DNA of 34,271 bases from Cyanobacteria bacterium HKST-UBA02 (GTDB lineage Bacteria; Cyanobacteriota; Vampirovibrionia; Obscuribacterales; Obscuribacteraceae). A program made the translations under genes and the position numbers. Each line of letters opens with the position of its first letter. Position 1 is the first letter of the stretch. Below, piece after piece: positions 1 to 8,413 of the stretch. The notes beneath the pieces were generated by a model, which was not told the DNA's origin, searched no databases, and saw nothing but the letters and a program-made list of their open reading frames with translations. The stretch spans positions 1 to 34,271 of the forward strand of contig JAGQHH010000137.1 of NCBI GenBank assembly GCA_020431945.1, in the 5' to 3' direction.

Positions 1-25
1 TACCAGCTGTTATGTTTCACCGCCC
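1..25. repeat. Terminal direct repeat (circular junction)
   Basis: Bases 1-25 are identical to bases 34247-34271, the last 25 of the window. A perfect repeat of exactly the two ends is the usual signature of a circular molecule or circular assembly graph opened at an arbitrary place. The unique circle would be 34,246 bp. Genes near the ends should be read across the junction. Confidence 0.88.
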
Positions 26-644
26 CGGGAAATATCCCGAAAGGCAGTCACAACAGCCGATAGAGCCGGCGAATTTCGGCCGGCGAAAGTCTTCCCGCTG
101 CGCTGCACTCATAAGGAAAGAAGGAAAGAACTACCGCTCCGCGAAGATCAGAAACAGATCCTGATCAAGGCTTCTCCATATCTCTGAAACCCCTCAAACT
201 CCCCACAGCACACGAAACCAGCATGCTTGCGCTGCCTGGTCTATTTAATTCGTAATCGGCTGGGGCCGGGGTAGATATGGGCGGGTTTGAAAAAGTTCCT
301 TAGAGAGACTGCAACGGAAAGATGCCCGGAACATAACGGGGATGTGCCGGAGAGAACAAATCGATGTTGCGATTGCAACACGGCATGTGTCGGTTTGCGA
401 ACATCTCGCGCACCGCATACGACGGCTGATTGACCCGATTCTTAAGCAATCTGCGCATGTCAATCTTGGGCGCATTTAATCGCCGCTTTCGCTGTGCACG
501 CCTAGCGCTACCGCCTTACAAGCCACACAGATCTGATACTGTATATAATACTATCCCAGAGTACCACCAGAACCAGATTCTGATCTGACTCGCTCGCGTA
601 CTTCGCGCTAGCTCTTACCGACAGGCTCACCGAACAATCGCGCC
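1..644. other. Intergenic region without a convincing gene
   Basis: No open frame here has a credible start, ribosome site and protein-like composition. Small palindromes are visible: CGGGA/TCCCG at 26-39 and GCCGGC/GCCGGC at 65-84. A TATAAT lies at 544-549 (+) without a good -35 partner, and a TTGACA lies on the minus strand at 463-458 without a well-spaced -10. Across the circular junction this stretch is the upstream region of the Rhs locus (minus strand), so its promoter may lie here. Confidence 0.5.
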
Positions 645-1199
645 CTACTTGCTCTCCAGAACCCCCTGGTCGAGGATGCCCTGGAAGATGCGACGAAGCT
701 CCGGATCACGCAGATTCCGGATGATCTCCTTCTGCTCCTTGGCCAGGTCCGACTGGGCGAGCATCACGATGGTATCGAGAACTTTGGTGTAGAGCGTCGA
801 GACCTGCTCCTGGGAAAGCGAGCCATTGATACCCTGCTCGCAGAGCCGGTAGAGCGACTCCCGAAGCACGAGCACGAGCTGGGTGCGGCCGGCGAGCTCC
901 ACGACCTTGGTCTGCAGCTCAATCTGGGTGCTGGCATCCACATCAGCTTGTGCAAGCTTTAATTCGGCGATGATCTTGGTAATGGACTCGAGAGCCACAT
1001 CAGGGGCCGGCTCGGCGCAGACCTTGAGGCTGCCGTCCGCCGGCAGGACATATGCCCCGCGCCGGGAAGCATCATAGTCGATGACATAGGGCTTGCCAGG
1101 CGTGAGCTCATGGGTGCGGGCAGGCGGCGTCAAAGACGCGCAGCCCGAAAGGGCGATTGCTGCAATCACAGCAACGCAAAGTGAGATTCTGGTTTTCAT
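645..1199 (-). CDS. Putative outer-membrane/periplasmic lipoprotein
   Basis: The 184-residue product starts with a classic lipoprotein signal: basic MKTR, a hydrophobic stretch, then the lipobox LSGC with the acylated cysteine at residue 20. The mature part is mostly helical and charged, with no domain I recognise. Its ATG overlaps the stop of the upstream muramidase gene (ATGA at 1199-1196), so translation is probably coupled and the two proteins are made together. With a muramidase and a multi-helix membrane protein just upstream it could act at the outer membrane in a lysis or envelope-remodelling step. It is long for an Rz1-type spanin and has no visible proline-rich segment, so that role is inference only. 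Confidence 0.8.
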   Translation of the reverse strand: MKTRISLCVAVIAAIALSGCASLTPPARTHELTPGKPYVIDYDASRRGAYVLPADGSLKVCAEPAPDVALESITKIIAELKLAQADVDASTQIELQTKVVELAGRTQLVLVLRESLYRLCEQGINGSLSQEQVSTLYTKVLDTIVMLAQSDLAKEQKEIIRNLRDPELRRIFQGILDQGVLESK

Positions 1200-1930
1200 T
1201 GGTTGGTTGTTCCTATTTGAATCACCTCTTCTTTGACCAGCAGCGCGTCGAGGCGTTTTCGGCTGCCGTTGAAGCGATTGATATCGCAGAATGTCTTGAT
1301 GCCATCCACACGCCCGCGCTCAGTCCACTGCCAGAGCGTCCACACCTTCCAGGGCGCAGGCACCCGGGGCTTTGCAGCACTGGTGTAATGGGCCAGCCAG
1401 AGGGGATGGTCGGAAAGTCCGGGATCGTTTTTGAGCACGTCGTCTGCAAAAGACGGGCTCAAATAAATCACCGGATTGATATGGCGTCCAAGACGCGAGC
1501 GAATGCCCTCGATGAAGTCATAGATAAGCTCGCTGCGTCTTGAAACGGAAAGCCTGGTCCACTGGCTGGGCACTTCGACATCGATCACAGGTGGCAGCTC
1601 TCCGGGCTCGATCGTTCCAACAAGAGCTGCGAAGTTATCGAGCTGCCCGTCCACAGACGCGCTGGTGCGGAAGAAGTGATAAGCGCCGGTGATGATGCCA
1701 CTGGCTTTCGCCCGGGAGCGATTGCTCCTGAAAGTCCTGTCCTTGAAGGTTGTGCCTTCAGTCGCCTTGAGATAAGCGAAGGCGCAGCCGGTCTGACTAA
1801 CCTTCGCCCAGTCGATTACTCCCTGATGATGGGAGACATCTACCCCCCAGGGCTTCTCATCGGCCATCGCTTTCAAGGACGCCTTCGGGAGGATCTTAAG
1901 AACCCGTGAGTTTTTCTTCCTGGTGCTCAT
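1196..1930 (-). CDS. GH25 family muramidase (lysozyme/endolysin-like)
   Basis: The 244-residue protein matches the Chalaropsis-type glycoside hydrolase 25 fold almost end to end: WGVDVSHHQG at residues 28-37 (catalytic-region Asp31), YLKATEGT at 53-60, AYHFF at 83-87, the acidic pair in PPVIDVEV (Asp117, Glu119), and a late LWQWT motif. These enzymes cleave the N-acetylmuramic acid to N-acetylglucosamine bond of peptidoglycan. There is no signal peptide; the N-terminus is lysine/arginine-rich, so the enzyme would need a holin-like route to reach the wall. It lies 27 bp downstream of a multi-helix membrane protein gene and overlaps a lipoprotein gene by 4 bp, which resembles a phage lysis cassette. 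Family assignment is firm; biological use is inferred. Confidence 0.93.
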   Translation of the reverse strand: MSTRKKNSRVLKILPKASLKAMADEKPWGVDVSHHQGVIDWAKVSQTGCAFAYLKATEGTTFKDRTFRSNRSRAKASGIITGAYHFFRTSASVDGQLDNFAALVGTIEPGELPPVIDVEVPSQWTRLSVSRRSELIYDFIEGIRSRLGRHINPVIYLSPSFADDVLKNDPGLSDHPLWLAHYTSAAKPRVPAPWKVWTLWQWTERGRVDGIKTFCDINRFNGSRKRLDALLVKEEVIQIGTTNQ

Positions 1931-1957
1931 TGTTTTCTCTTTCTCTTCTTTGCCGGC

Positions 1958-2455
1958 TTACCTGGCCTTGAAGAAGCTCATCTCGCAGAGGATCTTCTCC
2001 AGCACAGGCAGAACGAGTGCCGTGACGATGAGAAGAAGCGAGCCGTAGACCGGCTGGTAGAACTCTGGGAAGGAAATCGCAAGCGCCGTGCCATTGATGG
2101 CATAGCACCAGGTCGGAAATGCAATTGATGCCGCCAGAACCCGGAAGCGCTTGCTATCGCAAATCGATTCCTGCTGAGCGTTCGGCAGGTAGATGACATA
2201 AAGGGGAGTCAGTGCCCAGAGGGTGAGAAAGACTGCCCAGTGAAGCCAGGCGGGCACCGCGCCATTGGCCTGGTCGGCCATGATGCCGAGAGCCGCGACA
2301 TAGGCGAGGTTGAGAGATGCCGGGATGAACATCACCACCTTGTCCAGGTAGGTGGCTGTGCCGGCTGGAAGTTTCGGGTCCGGCTCAGCAGGCAACGGAG
2401 CAGGCGCCGATGGGCTTGGTGAGTTCGAACCATTTTCGGAATCGTGAGGGTCCAT
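1958..2455 (-). CDS. Multi-helix membrane protein, holin-like candidate
   Basis: The chosen start is the ATG at 2455, preceded by AAGGAGA at 9-nt spacing; an open frame extends to 2500 but has no ribosome site. The 165-residue product has a hydrophilic proline/serine-rich N-terminus of about 35 residues, then about four hydrophobic segments (roughly residues 38-60, 68-88, 103-125 and 133-155) and a short basic end. No family is recognised. Its place directly upstream of a signal-less muramidase is where a holin would sit, although four helices is more than most holins have. It could equally be an unrelated inner-membrane protein. Confidence 0.75.
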   Translation of the reverse strand: MDPHDSENGSNSPSPSAPAPLPAEPDPKLPAGTATYLDKVVMFIPASLNLAYVAALGIMADQANGAVPAWLHWAVFLTLWALTPLYVIYLPNAQQESICDSKRFRVLAASIAFPTWCYAINGTALAISFPEFYQPVYGSLLLIVTALVLPVLEKILCEMSFFKAR

Positions 2456-3187
2456 TTTGAGGGTCTCCTTGTGTTTTTTTGCTCCCGGCAAAGAGATCAC
2501 CCTGCCGGGGTAAGAAGAATTGGCTGGAGGAAGCGTGAGAGGCTTCTGGTGATGAAATTAAGGCCGCCGGAATATCACAACCAGCTTGCATTCACGCTCT
2601 ATGAAACCCACTTTTTTCCCGGGCGGCAGAAAATTCCCCTGTAGAGGGTATTGTGCGTCGCCGTGAAAGCATGAATACTATGAAGAGCTGGGTGCGTTAT
2701 TCCTGTAAAAGTGGGTGGTTTGTGGTGAATCAACCCTACGGGATCGCGCACCCGGCTTTCTCTTACTACGCTGTCCTGTAACACGGCTTCACGAACCCCC
2801 TTTCTCTTGCCTGCCAGTGCTTTCCGGCAAGGAACCATTCGATCCATGAAGAATCTGCAATATCAATATTTTTACAGGGCTTGTCATGAGATTCAGTTTT
2901 TGCCGTCGACAGGCCAAATGGCTCACTATTTCCTCGCTTCTAGAATTATTGCCGTACCGGGCTCCATTTTCCGGTAGAAAATCCCCGAAACTCTCGCAGC
3001 TTCACTATTCCCCCAGATGGGTGAGTACAAAAATACGACTCTCAGTAGTCCCAATCGCCGGAAACTGTCTGTGTGACTGAATAGCAGCCAGTATATGAAA
3101 GCTCCGCCAGCCTTCCCCGCCTCAGCTGCGCTAGGTTTCAGGCTTTCTTAAGGGTCTCGGGGGCTCCCGGCAAGAGAATCGAACACC
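2456..3187. other. Intergenic region between lysis-like cassette and mob operon
   Basis: About 730 bp with no convincing gene on either strand. A 10-bp inverted repeat (ACCCACTTTT at 2606-2615 and its complement at 2707-2716) spans about 110 bp and may mark an operator or fold-back upstream of the membrane protein gene. No strong consensus promoter or T-tract terminator is evident. Confidence 0.45.
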
Positions 3188-3610
3188 TTAAGCGGCACTC
3201 AGATTCTGTCTGATCGCCGACTTCACAGCCTTGATCATCTCCTCTACCTGGCCTTTGTGCATCGGCGAATGGACTTCCCACTGCAGATAGATCTCGGTCT
3301 TGCCGTCCTCAGTCGGTGCCAGGTCGACCGTCAGAATAATCCTTCTCTCCATCTCGCCCAGCTGATCCCCAAAGAGCTCTCGCCACTGAATCAAGGCAAC
3401 AATTCTTCCTTCCTCCGGGCTCGCCTTTCTTATCTGCCACCAGGCATCAGGCTTTGTTCGGTGAGTCTCGGTCAACAGGTCAATGATGTAGCCATAGCAA
3501 TGAGCCAGGTCATGGCTTGATACCAGAGGCTTCTCAGGCTCTTTCGGCTGCTGGTTCTTCCAGCAGATAAAGCTGACAACAGCAAATGCAACCAGGAAAA
3601 ATACTTCCAT
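3188..3610 (-). CDS. Small single-pass membrane protein of the mobilization operon
   Basis: The 140-residue protein begins with one hydrophobic segment (residues 2-17), followed by a linker and a soluble alpha/beta domain (about 30-138). Its order of helix, strands with an EIYLQWEV segment and a final amphipathic helix resembles the N-terminal domain of the neighbouring coupling protein. It starts 14 bp after the coupling-protein stop with GAGG upstream of the ATG, so it is co-transcribed. Because that coupling protein has no membrane helix of its own, this product is a candidate membrane anchor for it. The resemblance is by eye and the role is inferred. Confidence 0.75.
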   Translation of the reverse strand: MEVFFLVAFAVVSFICWKNQQPKEPEKPLVSSHDLAHCYGYIIDLLTETHRTKPDAWWQIRKASPEEGRIVALIQWRELFGDQLGEMERRIILTVDLAPTEDGKTEIYLQWEVHSPMHKGQVEEMIKAVKSAIRQNLSAA

Positions 3611-3624
3611 TCAGCCCTCAATCC

Positions 3625-5772
3625 TCAAAAGTCTATTTCCGGGGATGCCGGTATGTTACTCGCCTGGTATGGCTCCTCATCTTTTCTCTTCTCTGGCTCC
3701 ACTTCCTGCTCTTTCGGCACTTTCTTTCTCTTCTTCTTCCGGTCCACATCAGGAGCCCCAGCATCGTGATTAGAAGCCTTCTTCTTCGTGGCTCCTTTTT
3801 GCTTCTCTACCGGCTTGTCCTCAGCCTTCTCCTTCGGCTCTATCTCTTGCGCCGGTTCTTGCTCTAGCTTTTCTTCCTGGTCTTGCTCCTGGACTAGGTC
3901 TGGGACTAGGTCTGGGACTAGGTCTGGGTCTACTTCTGACTCGTCTTCTGGCTCTTCCTCGGAGACCTCTTTCTTCTCCTCAGTTTCGCCTTTCTCCTTC
4001 TCCCAGGACTTCTGCCACTCCTGTTTTCTCTTTGCTTCCCGACAGCTCTGAATGGTCTCATCGGTGACCACTATCTCAGGACCCTGCTCCGGAGGATGTT
4101 CGGTAGCCAGGCTGAAGTCCTGCCAGTTATAAGCCGGTAGCATCAGGGGTGGAGTGCCCGGGGTGAAAACAATAATCCGGTCATCAGGAAGATTCATCAC
4201 TTCGCTGGGTTCTATAAGCCACCGGCCCATTTCCTTCTCTTGAATCTGGCCCGAGCTCGAGATCGTCCTTTCAAAAACAGTCGTCTTTCCGGTCATCTTG
4301 CTTATCGCCTCTGCCGGCTCATAGTCAGCTGGTCGGAAAAAGATCCTTGTCCTGGGTTGCTTTCTCAAGTCGTTTGCCACCCCTCGATCATAGACGTTAT
4401 CGAGCTGGGCGAAATCTTGAAAGCCGAGCATGAAGCTAATCTTCTGGTGCCTGATTATCGACAGCTTCTCATTTATTTTGGGGATCATCCCGAAGTTCGT
4501 GAACTCATCAAGAAGCAGAAACGGCGGATCATCGAAGTGATTGTTCTGGATGTGATTCAAAAGAAAGTTGAAAACCAGCGCTGCCACAGGCTTCAGATTC
4601 GGCTTATTCGCCGGCACTGAAAGATAGAAAGTGAACCGCTCATGCGCAAGAGCGTCCATATCGATGTCTGTCTTTTCGGTCAAAGCAACTACTTTCGGGC
4701 TCGACCACAAACCAAGCCTGGTGATCAAACTTGCTACGACACCATACCTGAAACCCTCCCGGCTTGTGTTCATGAAGCCCCGGTAGTCTTCTCTAACCTG
4801 TTCAACCGGGCTCTCTTTGATGATCTTCTCCATGCCTTCCGGGCCTTCTCTCAAAAGCGCCCGGATATATCCAAGATGCATATCCTGCGATGCCGCATGC
4901 CCGATGAGAGTCGTTAACATATTCGCTTCCGACTTAGGCCAGACATCATCGCCATAGTTGTTCTTGCCGGTGGTGTTATCAACAATAAGCTGGGCCATGT
5001 CCCGGGCGTCATCATAAGTCTTCACCGCATCAAGGGGATTTATCCGATGGGAGCTCAGGTCGTCCGGATCGAAGTGATAAATCGCCTGGCCGCCCATGAC
5101 GGCTCTATATCTAGCAGTCTTCCAATACAAATCCGGCTTGTCGTTTCCGGCCCTGGCTTCTGTCACCAGAGCCGACTTGTTGCACCTGGCAATGAGATTC
5201 GGAATGAAGATTGAAGACGTCTTACCAGAGCCTGTGGGACCGACAACAATCGCGTGCTTTATCGTGTCGGTCTCATTTATCGCCACCAGCTCGTCATCTT
5301 CTCCAGGACTGACAAGAAGCCTTCCATCAGGCACTATCTCAGGGTCCCCTCCCCAGTACCCCGCCTCCTTTATGTCCTCCAAAGTCCCCCAGCGAGCCGA
5401 GCCATACTTGGTTCTTCTTGGCTCTTTGTCCATGATTTTCTGATAGCGGCTTGCCGCCTCATGCATCACATCGACTATCTCTTTGACCTTCTCGGAGCAC
5501 TTTTGAAGGGTCCACTGGTAATTGCTCTCCTCGATAGAGATCTCGACTTTCGAGCCTCCCTCTATCTCGTCCCACCTGACAACCAGATGATATGCATAGC
5601 GCCAGTTGGTGCCTTTTACTCGTTCATTTCTCTCGTAATTGGCCGCGAGCTCACAAAGCTCCGTGTTAATGAAATCAACCCTCCACCCACCTCGGGCAAG
5701 AGCAGTCCTGGCAATCTCCGCCACCTTGTCGCATGGCGCCGCTAAAGTAAATTCTCCGCTTGCTTGAGGCAC
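3625..5772 (-). CDS. VirD4/TraG-type type IV coupling protein
   Basis: A 715-residue ATPase that links the relaxase-DNA complex to a secretion channel. Walker A GPTGSGKTS lies at 178-186 and Walker B FLLLDEF at 418-424, with the TraG/VirD4 signatures around them (HFDPDD, VPANKPNLKPV, FQDFAQL). The start is GTG at 5772. Unlike typical VirD4 proteins it has no N-terminal transmembrane helices: residues 1-115 form a soluble alpha/beta domain. The C-terminal 140 residues are a highly charged Glu/Lys-rich tail containing the repeat DLVPDLVPDL. It lies 31 bp downstream of the relaxase. No channel genes are present, so a helper system would be needed. Confidence 0.92.
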   Translation of the reverse strand: MPQASGEFTLAAPCDKVAEIARTALARGGWRVDFINTELCELAANYERNERVKGTNWRYAYHLVVRWDEIEGGSKVEISIEESNYQWTLQKCSEKVKEIVDVMHEAASRYQKIMDKEPRRTKYGSARWGTLEDIKEAGYWGGDPEIVPDGRLLVSPGEDDELVAINETDTIKHAIVVGPTGSGKTSSIFIPNLIARCNKSALVTEARAGNDKPDLYWKTARYRAVMGGQAIYHFDPDDLSSHRINPLDAVKTYDDARDMAQLIVDNTTGKNNYGDDVWPKSEANMLTTLIGHAASQDMHLGYIRALLREGPEGMEKIIKESPVEQVREDYRGFMNTSREGFRYGVVASLITRLGLWSSPKVVALTEKTDIDMDALAHERFTFYLSVPANKPNLKPVAALVFNFLLNHIQNNHFDDPPFLLLDEFTNFGMIPKINEKLSIIRHQKISFMLGFQDFAQLDNVYDRGVANDLRKQPRTRIFFRPADYEPAEAISKMTGKTTVFERTISSSGQIQEKEMGRWLIEPSEVMNLPDDRIIVFTPGTPPLMLPAYNWQDFSLATEHPPEQGPEIVVTDETIQSCREAKRKQEWQKSWEKEKGETEEKKEVSEEEPEDESEVDPDLVPDLVPDLVQEQDQEEKLEQEPAQEIEPKEKAEDKPVEKQKGATKKKASNHDAGAPDVDRKKKRKKVPKEQEVEPEKRKDEEPYQASNIPASPEIDF
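3891..3926. repeat. 12-bp tandem repeat within the coupling-protein tail
   Basis: Three perfect head-to-tail copies of GGACTAGGTCTG encode the repeated Val-Pro-Asp-Leu units of the charged C-terminal tail. Copy number could vary by slippage without breaking the frame. Confidence 0.85.
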
Positions 5773-5803
5773 TATCTCCAGGTCCTATGTTCTGCTTCTC
5801 ATT

Positions 5804-7429
5804 CTATTGACCCCAGCCGCCGCCGCGCTCAAACCACTCCCGGTCTTTCCTGTTCCTTTCCTGCTGCTCCTGGTCCTTCTTGGTCTGATCGTCCCTGGTT
5901 TTCTGGCCTTCTTTAGTCTCTCCAAGCGCCTTGTCGAGCTTCTTTCTCTGACCCTTCGCCTTCTCTTCGTAGGCGGTCCCCGATAGCTCCTTAGACAGCT
6001 TCTCATCTATTTCGCCGGCTGATTTTTCCATGTCTTCTCTAGTCTCTTTCAGCCGGTCTCGATTCTCCGTCACCGGTATCGATCTCACAAGCTCGTTTGC
6101 AAGACCTGCCCCGGCCATAAAGAGTCGGAAAACTGGATTGCCTGTCAGTTGGACTTGAAGAGGATTCACCACCTCGCCGCCGGCACGCTCCATCGTGCGA
6201 GGTCGTTCCGGTGTCCTCATCTCGCTTTTAGCTTGCTCGAGCCCCCGGGCAAGCGCCCCCACCCAGCGGCTCCTGTCCTTGTCCTCAATCCAGCCTCGAA
6301 GCTTCTGGTAGCTCTCAAAAGGCAGCCTCTCAGAATTGTCTCTGAGGTCTTTTGCAAGCTCGGTCAGTCTTTCATACGAGTCATTGACACTATACTTCTC
6401 GCCGCCATGCTCGAAGTAGTCTGTCTTCTTGTCGTTCTTGTCCTTGTCTCTGTCATTCCGATTCTTCTTGCTGCTCTTGTCTTTCTTACTCGGCTCTGGC
6501 TCTTCTCTTTCGCTATCTTTCTCGACAAGTCGCTCCTGCTCCTTCTCCTTGATCCAGGAGGCAAGCTTCTTGTAGTCGTTTTTTGATATCCGCTTCTCGA
6601 AGTTATCCCAGAGCGACTCGGTAAGATCCCTGAGCTCCTTCAGGCTATTTTCTCGGCTCCACTCTTGCCCGGCAGCAAGAACTTTCTCTTTGTCTTTCTC
6701 CTGCTCTTTCTCAGGAGCCTTTACCTTCCGCTTGTTCCCTCGCTTGCCTTTCTCTTTCTCCGCCTGCTCTCTCTCCTGCTCTTTGAGATCCTGCTTCTTT
6801 CGCCACTGGTCATAAGGCTCCAGCTGCTCCCTCAAGATCTTCTTGTGAATGAAGGGAAGCTCTAAGCCCTCACTTATTCTCTGCTGTCTCTCCCTCTCCC
6901 ACTCAAGCTGCTTCTCTTTCTGCCGCCTTCGTCTTTCTTCTCTTGCCTGCTCGAGCTCTCTTGGATGCTCCCTTTCAAGAAACCTGTCTCCCAGCTCCCG
7001 AACCTTCTCCAGATCCTTCCTGTCTATCTTCACGTCAGTCCCGTTGCGGTCCTTGCCATAGATGACCACATGGACATGATGGTGCTCGGTGTTGTCGTGC
7101 TCCACCGCATACCACTTCAGGTCAAGCCCTTTCACTCGTCCAAGCTCGCCCAGGACCTCCCTGGTAAAAGCCTTTTTGTCCGCCGGATTGATCTCAGGGG
7201 CAAGGGTCATCTTGTGAATCACCACTTTCTGATTGCCCATCTGCCTGATTTCCTTTCGGACATCGGTGGCATCAACCCGATCCTCCAGGTCGCTAAAAAG
7301 CTCCCGGCCACCCTGCTCCCTGTCAGGCCCAGGGCGATGCTGGATATATGTCAGATGCGCAAGAGCCTTGCCGACGCCTTTGCCCCTGCTGCCTCTTCCG
7401 GCAATATATCTAGAGCGGACAACTACCAC
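5804..7429 (-). CDS. MOBP-like relaxase / mobilization nuclease
   Basis: The 541-residue protein has a relaxase head of about 160 residues. Tyr8 and Tyr28 are the candidate nucleophiles, and the metal-binding histidine motif is H111-DNTEH-HHVH120, followed by the family-typical VVIYGKDRNGTDVKI. It nicks oriT and stays bound to the 5' end. The rest is a very charged coiled-coil-like tail with an internal duplication of about 40 residues (262-304 and 350-390, sharing a Leu-x2-Leu / YxKLxxWIxxK pattern). The start is GTG at 7429, overlapping the stop of the upstream mobC-like gene within GTGGTAG, so the two are coupled. The MOBP assignment is from motif pattern only. Confidence 0.88.
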   Translation of the reverse strand: MVVVRSRYIAGRGSRGKGVGKALAHLTYIQHRPGPDREQGGRELFSDLEDRVDATDVRKEIRQMGNQKVVIHKMTLAPEINPADKKAFTREVLGELGRVKGLDLKWYAVEHDNTEHHHVHVVIYGKDRNGTDVKIDRKDLEKVRELGDRFLEREHPRELEQAREERRRRQKEKQLEWERERQQRISEGLELPFIHKKILREQLEPYDQWRKKQDLKEQEREQAEKEKGKRGNKRKVKAPEKEQEKDKEKVLAAGQEWSRENSLKELRDLTESLWDNFEKRISKNDYKKLASWIKEKEQERLVEKDSEREEPEPSKKDKSSKKNRNDRDKDKNDKKTDYFEHGGEKYSVNDSYERLTELAKDLRDNSERLPFESYQKLRGWIEDKDRSRWVGALARGLEQAKSEMRTPERPRTMERAGGEVVNPLQVQLTGNPVFRLFMAGAGLANELVRSIPVTENRDRLKETREDMEKSAGEIDEKLSKELSGTAYEEKAKGQRKKLDKALGETKEGQKTRDDQTKKDQEQQERNRKDREWFERGGGWGQ

Positions 7430-7839
7430 GGAGCGACAGCGCCTTTGACCTTCTCAGCCAGCTCCTTCTCGTCCTTATCCAGCTTGTTTCTCATCTTCTG
7501 CTTGGCTGTATTCACAGCCGAATTGAAAGCCTGACGCGCCTCCTCATTGGGCAGGCTCATCCAGGCAAGCTCATACAGGGTCCCGACGGTAGCCCCCTGG
7601 CGGGCAAGCATCCCACATATCCGATTGGTCATCTCATTGATGGCTCTTGCCACCTCCGATTCTCTCGGGCGAGCAGCTATCGCCTCCCTGTTATCCAGGT
7701 AATGAAGCACCGCGTCTCTAACAATCTGAGACATGCTCACCCCTTCGGCATGAGCCATCGCCTCCAGTCTTTTGAAGTCCTCGCTGGCCAGTCTCGATTC
7801 AATCTTCGGATTGAAGACCCGCTTCTTCTTCTCTACCAT
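7423..7839 (-). CDS. MobC-like ribbon-helix-helix mobilization accessory protein
   Basis: The 138-residue product begins with a ribbon-helix-helix DNA-binding region (about residues 9-50: short basic strand, SEDFKRLEAMAHAEG helix, SMSQIVRDAVLHYL helix), as in MobC/TraJ-type relaxosome proteins that bind oriT. The rest is helical and lysine-rich at the end. The ATG at 7839 has GAGGT six to seven bases upstream. It is the first gene of the operon and overlaps the relaxase start. An inverted repeat just upstream overlaps the predicted promoter, so the protein may repress its own operon. Confidence 0.85.
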   Translation of the reverse strand: MVEKKKRVFNPKIESRLASEDFKRLEAMAHAEGVSMSQIVRDAVLHYLDNREAIAARPRESEVARAINEMTNRICGMLARQGATVGTLYELAWMSLPNEEARQAFNSAVNTAKQKMRNKLDKDEKELAEKVKGAVAPW

Positions 7840-7967
7840 GTGCCGACCTCATAGAATGCCATATCCTGACATTCTAACAATTGTGCCGGACTTTTCCAGC
7901 CACTTGTCAATACGTGCCTATATATATATCCTCATGAGTTGGCACTTTCGAAGAAATGTGCCGACTC
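7839..7967 (+). other. oriT: Candidate origin of transfer (oriT)
   Basis: The + strand carries TATCCTG at 7862-7868, the core of nic sites cut by MOBP relaxases (RP4/R64/Ti type). It sits in the 11-base loop of a perfect 7-bp inverted repeat, TAGAATG (7852-7858) and CATTCTA (7870-7876). Nearby are three direct copies of TGTGCCGRC (7839-7847, 7882-7890, 7957-7965) and a 10-bp inverted repeat with one mismatch (7936-7945 / 7958-7967). An alternating TA run lies at 7919-7928. The position directly upstream of the mob operon is where oriT is normally found. Cutting after 7868 would send bases from 7869 rightwards into the recipient first. Confidence 0.65.
7871..7898 (-). promoter_or_regulatory. 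Predicted promoter of the mob operon
   Basis: On the minus strand TGGAAA (7898-7893) and TAGAAT (7876-7871) are separated by 16 bp, about 35 bp upstream of the mobC-like ATG. The -10 box lies inside the right arm of the TAGAATG/CATTCTA inverted repeat, which would let an oriT-binding protein block transcription. Confidence 0.45.
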
Positions 7968-8215
7968 TTTTATCTTGCCTTACTCACGTGCGGGATATGG
8001 TTGCGACTCAGTCCCCCTTCGTCGCAGGAATAAAAGCGGAATTCCTTACCCCGTGTATGGCAGCTTCGCTGCTGGATTTTGAGAACACACAAAGAGATAT
8101 CGAAAAGATATACCGAGCAAGGTTCCTCTCGATCATTTTGAGCTTCTGGTGGCATGATCTAGGCAAGAACCTTCTTTCTTGAATGAAGACATCGAGGTGA
8201 CTGAATCCTCTTTTC

Positions 8216-8250
8216 GCGAAAGCCGCCACCTTTCAAAAGGCGGCTTTCGC
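8216..8250. repeat. 12-bp perfect stem-loop
   Basis: Arms GCGAAAGCCGCC (8216-8227) and GGCGGCTTTCGC (8239-8250) flank an 11-base loop. The right-arm 12-mer recurs at 8887-8898 in the terminator of another leading-region gene. There is no T-tract on either side here, so a structural role on single-stranded DNA or RNA is as likely as termination. Confidence 0.7.
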
Positions 8251-8287
8251 CTAGCAAGCAAAAGAGCTTCGGACCTCCTGTCCCCAT

Positions 8288-8344
8288 GGGCTGGAATGGA
8301 GTCAAGCCCGAAGAGCAAAGCGTGGCTTGACTCCATTCCAGCCC
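8288..8344. repeat. 21-bp perfect stem-loop, TCAAGCC/GGCTTGA family
   Basis: Two perfectly complementary 21-base arms (8288-8308 and 8324-8344) surround a 15-base loop. The inner stem GTCAAGCC/GGCTTGAC and the loop pattern (CCG..GAGC.AAGCGT) match a second copy at 8748-8795. It is the longest hairpin I found in the window. Confidence 0.85.
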
Positions 8345-8413
8345 CAGATAATGGAAGTACGCCTAGCGCAGGCGTCACCACGCGCAAAGCGCGCTTCTTC
8401 CTTACAGGCCGAC

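Noticed and set aside
435..463. Promoter TTGACA on the minus strand at 463-458 driving the Rhs locus
   Set aside because: No -10 box at acceptable spacing; the nearest candidate is about 13-14 bp away.
245..475. 76-codon minus-strand frame in the first intergenic region
   Set aside because: Arg/Cys/Ser-rich low-information product without ribosome site or context.
645..2455. Integrated prophage
   Set aside because: Only lysis-type genes are present; there are no capsid, terminase, tail or phage integrase genes.
6149..7061. Long + strand frames with leucine-rich, membrane-like products opposite the relaxase
   Set aside because: They are the reverse reading of the Glu/Lys-rich relaxase tail, which automatically yields Leu/Phe/Ser-rich frames; they have no ribosome sites and the minus-strand relaxase has clear motifs.
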